This document shows positions 63,414 to 64,000 of a stretch of 64,000 nt of DNA, piece after piece. This stretch comes from Pseudomonas turukhanskensis (GTDB lineage: Bacteria; Pseudomonadota; Gammaproteobacteria; Pseudomonadales; Pseudomonadaceae), in the NCBI RefSeq assembly GCF_027922365.1, contig NZ_BSFN01000005.1, forward strand, positions 186,001 to 250,000. The letters are read 5' to 3'. Within the stretch, counting starts at the first letter, position 1; the number at the start of each line of letters is the position of its first letter. Position numbers and translations under genes: made by a program. Below the pieces are notes generated by a model. That model was given only the letters and a program-made list of their open reading frames with translations, did not search any database and was not told where the DNA came from.

Positions 63414-64000
<587 letters not shown>

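Overview
The window is a contiguous, gene-dense stretch of a Pseudomonas chromosome (gamma-proteobacterium, fairly GC-rich). The protein families, operon overlaps and gene order match, from memory, the P. aeruginosa PAO1 segment of roughly PA4417 to PA4481. Typical markers are an algW next to nif3 and cysD-cysNC, a fagA-fumC-orfX-sodM operon, short HisG, rpoN-hpf-ptsN-rapZ-npr, and Pseudomonas-type REP sequences. The species cannot be fixed from what is visible. There is no tRNA, rRNA, CRISPR array, prophage or intact insertion sequence.

Layout. (1) 1-4747, minus strand: start of the division and cell-wall cluster mraZ-rsmH-ftsL-ftsI-murE (murE cut by the left edge), with a clear promoter and MraZ-type repeats. 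(2) 4957-5312: RNase P RNA, followed by rsmI. (3) 6346-9798, plus strand: lpoA-yraN-gmhA-dolP, an envelope cluster. (4) 9930-14745, minus strand: sspA-sspB, the cytochrome bc1 operon petABC, and ribosomal proteins rplM-rpsI. (5) 14983-23538: an aldo/keto reductase, an acyl-CoA dehydrogenase divergent from a GlxA-type AraC regulator, a secreted orphan protein, zapE, trpS, a small hydrolase and zapG, with two unrelated dispersed inverted-repeat elements. (6) 23691-28681: sulfate activation (cysD, cysNC), nif3 and the sigma-E-pathway protease algW. (7) 28781-31659: a two-gene locus (TonB-dependent receptor plus periplasmic DUF4198 protein) behind a Zur-like operator. (8) 31748-39742, minus strand: hisC, hisD, hisG, murA, ibaG and the phospholipid transport genes mlaBCDEF. 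(9) 40004-47182, plus strand: kdsD-kdsC-lptC-lptA-lptB, then rpoN-hpf-ptsN-rapZ-npr. (10) 47196-51076, minus strand: an iron-starvation operon (Fur box, fagA, fumC, a TPR-like gene, sodM) and a ZIP metal transporter. (11) 51160-54746: pmbA, darP and tldD, with two REP pairs. (12) 54787-64000, minus strand: nitrilase-family gene, yhdP, rng, maf, mreD, mreC and mreB (cut by the right edge).

The common theme is envelope construction: peptidoglycan precursors and septal synthesis (murE, ftsI, murA, lpoA), shape (mreBCD), lipopolysaccharide (gmhA, kdsCD, lptABC), outer-membrane lipid balance (mlaB-F, yhdP, dolP) and envelope stress (algW). The part that looks accessory, rather than core, is the metal-uptake pair between algW and hisC. 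Its operator closely resembles a Zur box, and the DUF4198 protein is predicted to have histidine as its first mature residue. Together with the Fur-controlled fumC/sodM operon, the window holds two metal-starvation modules.
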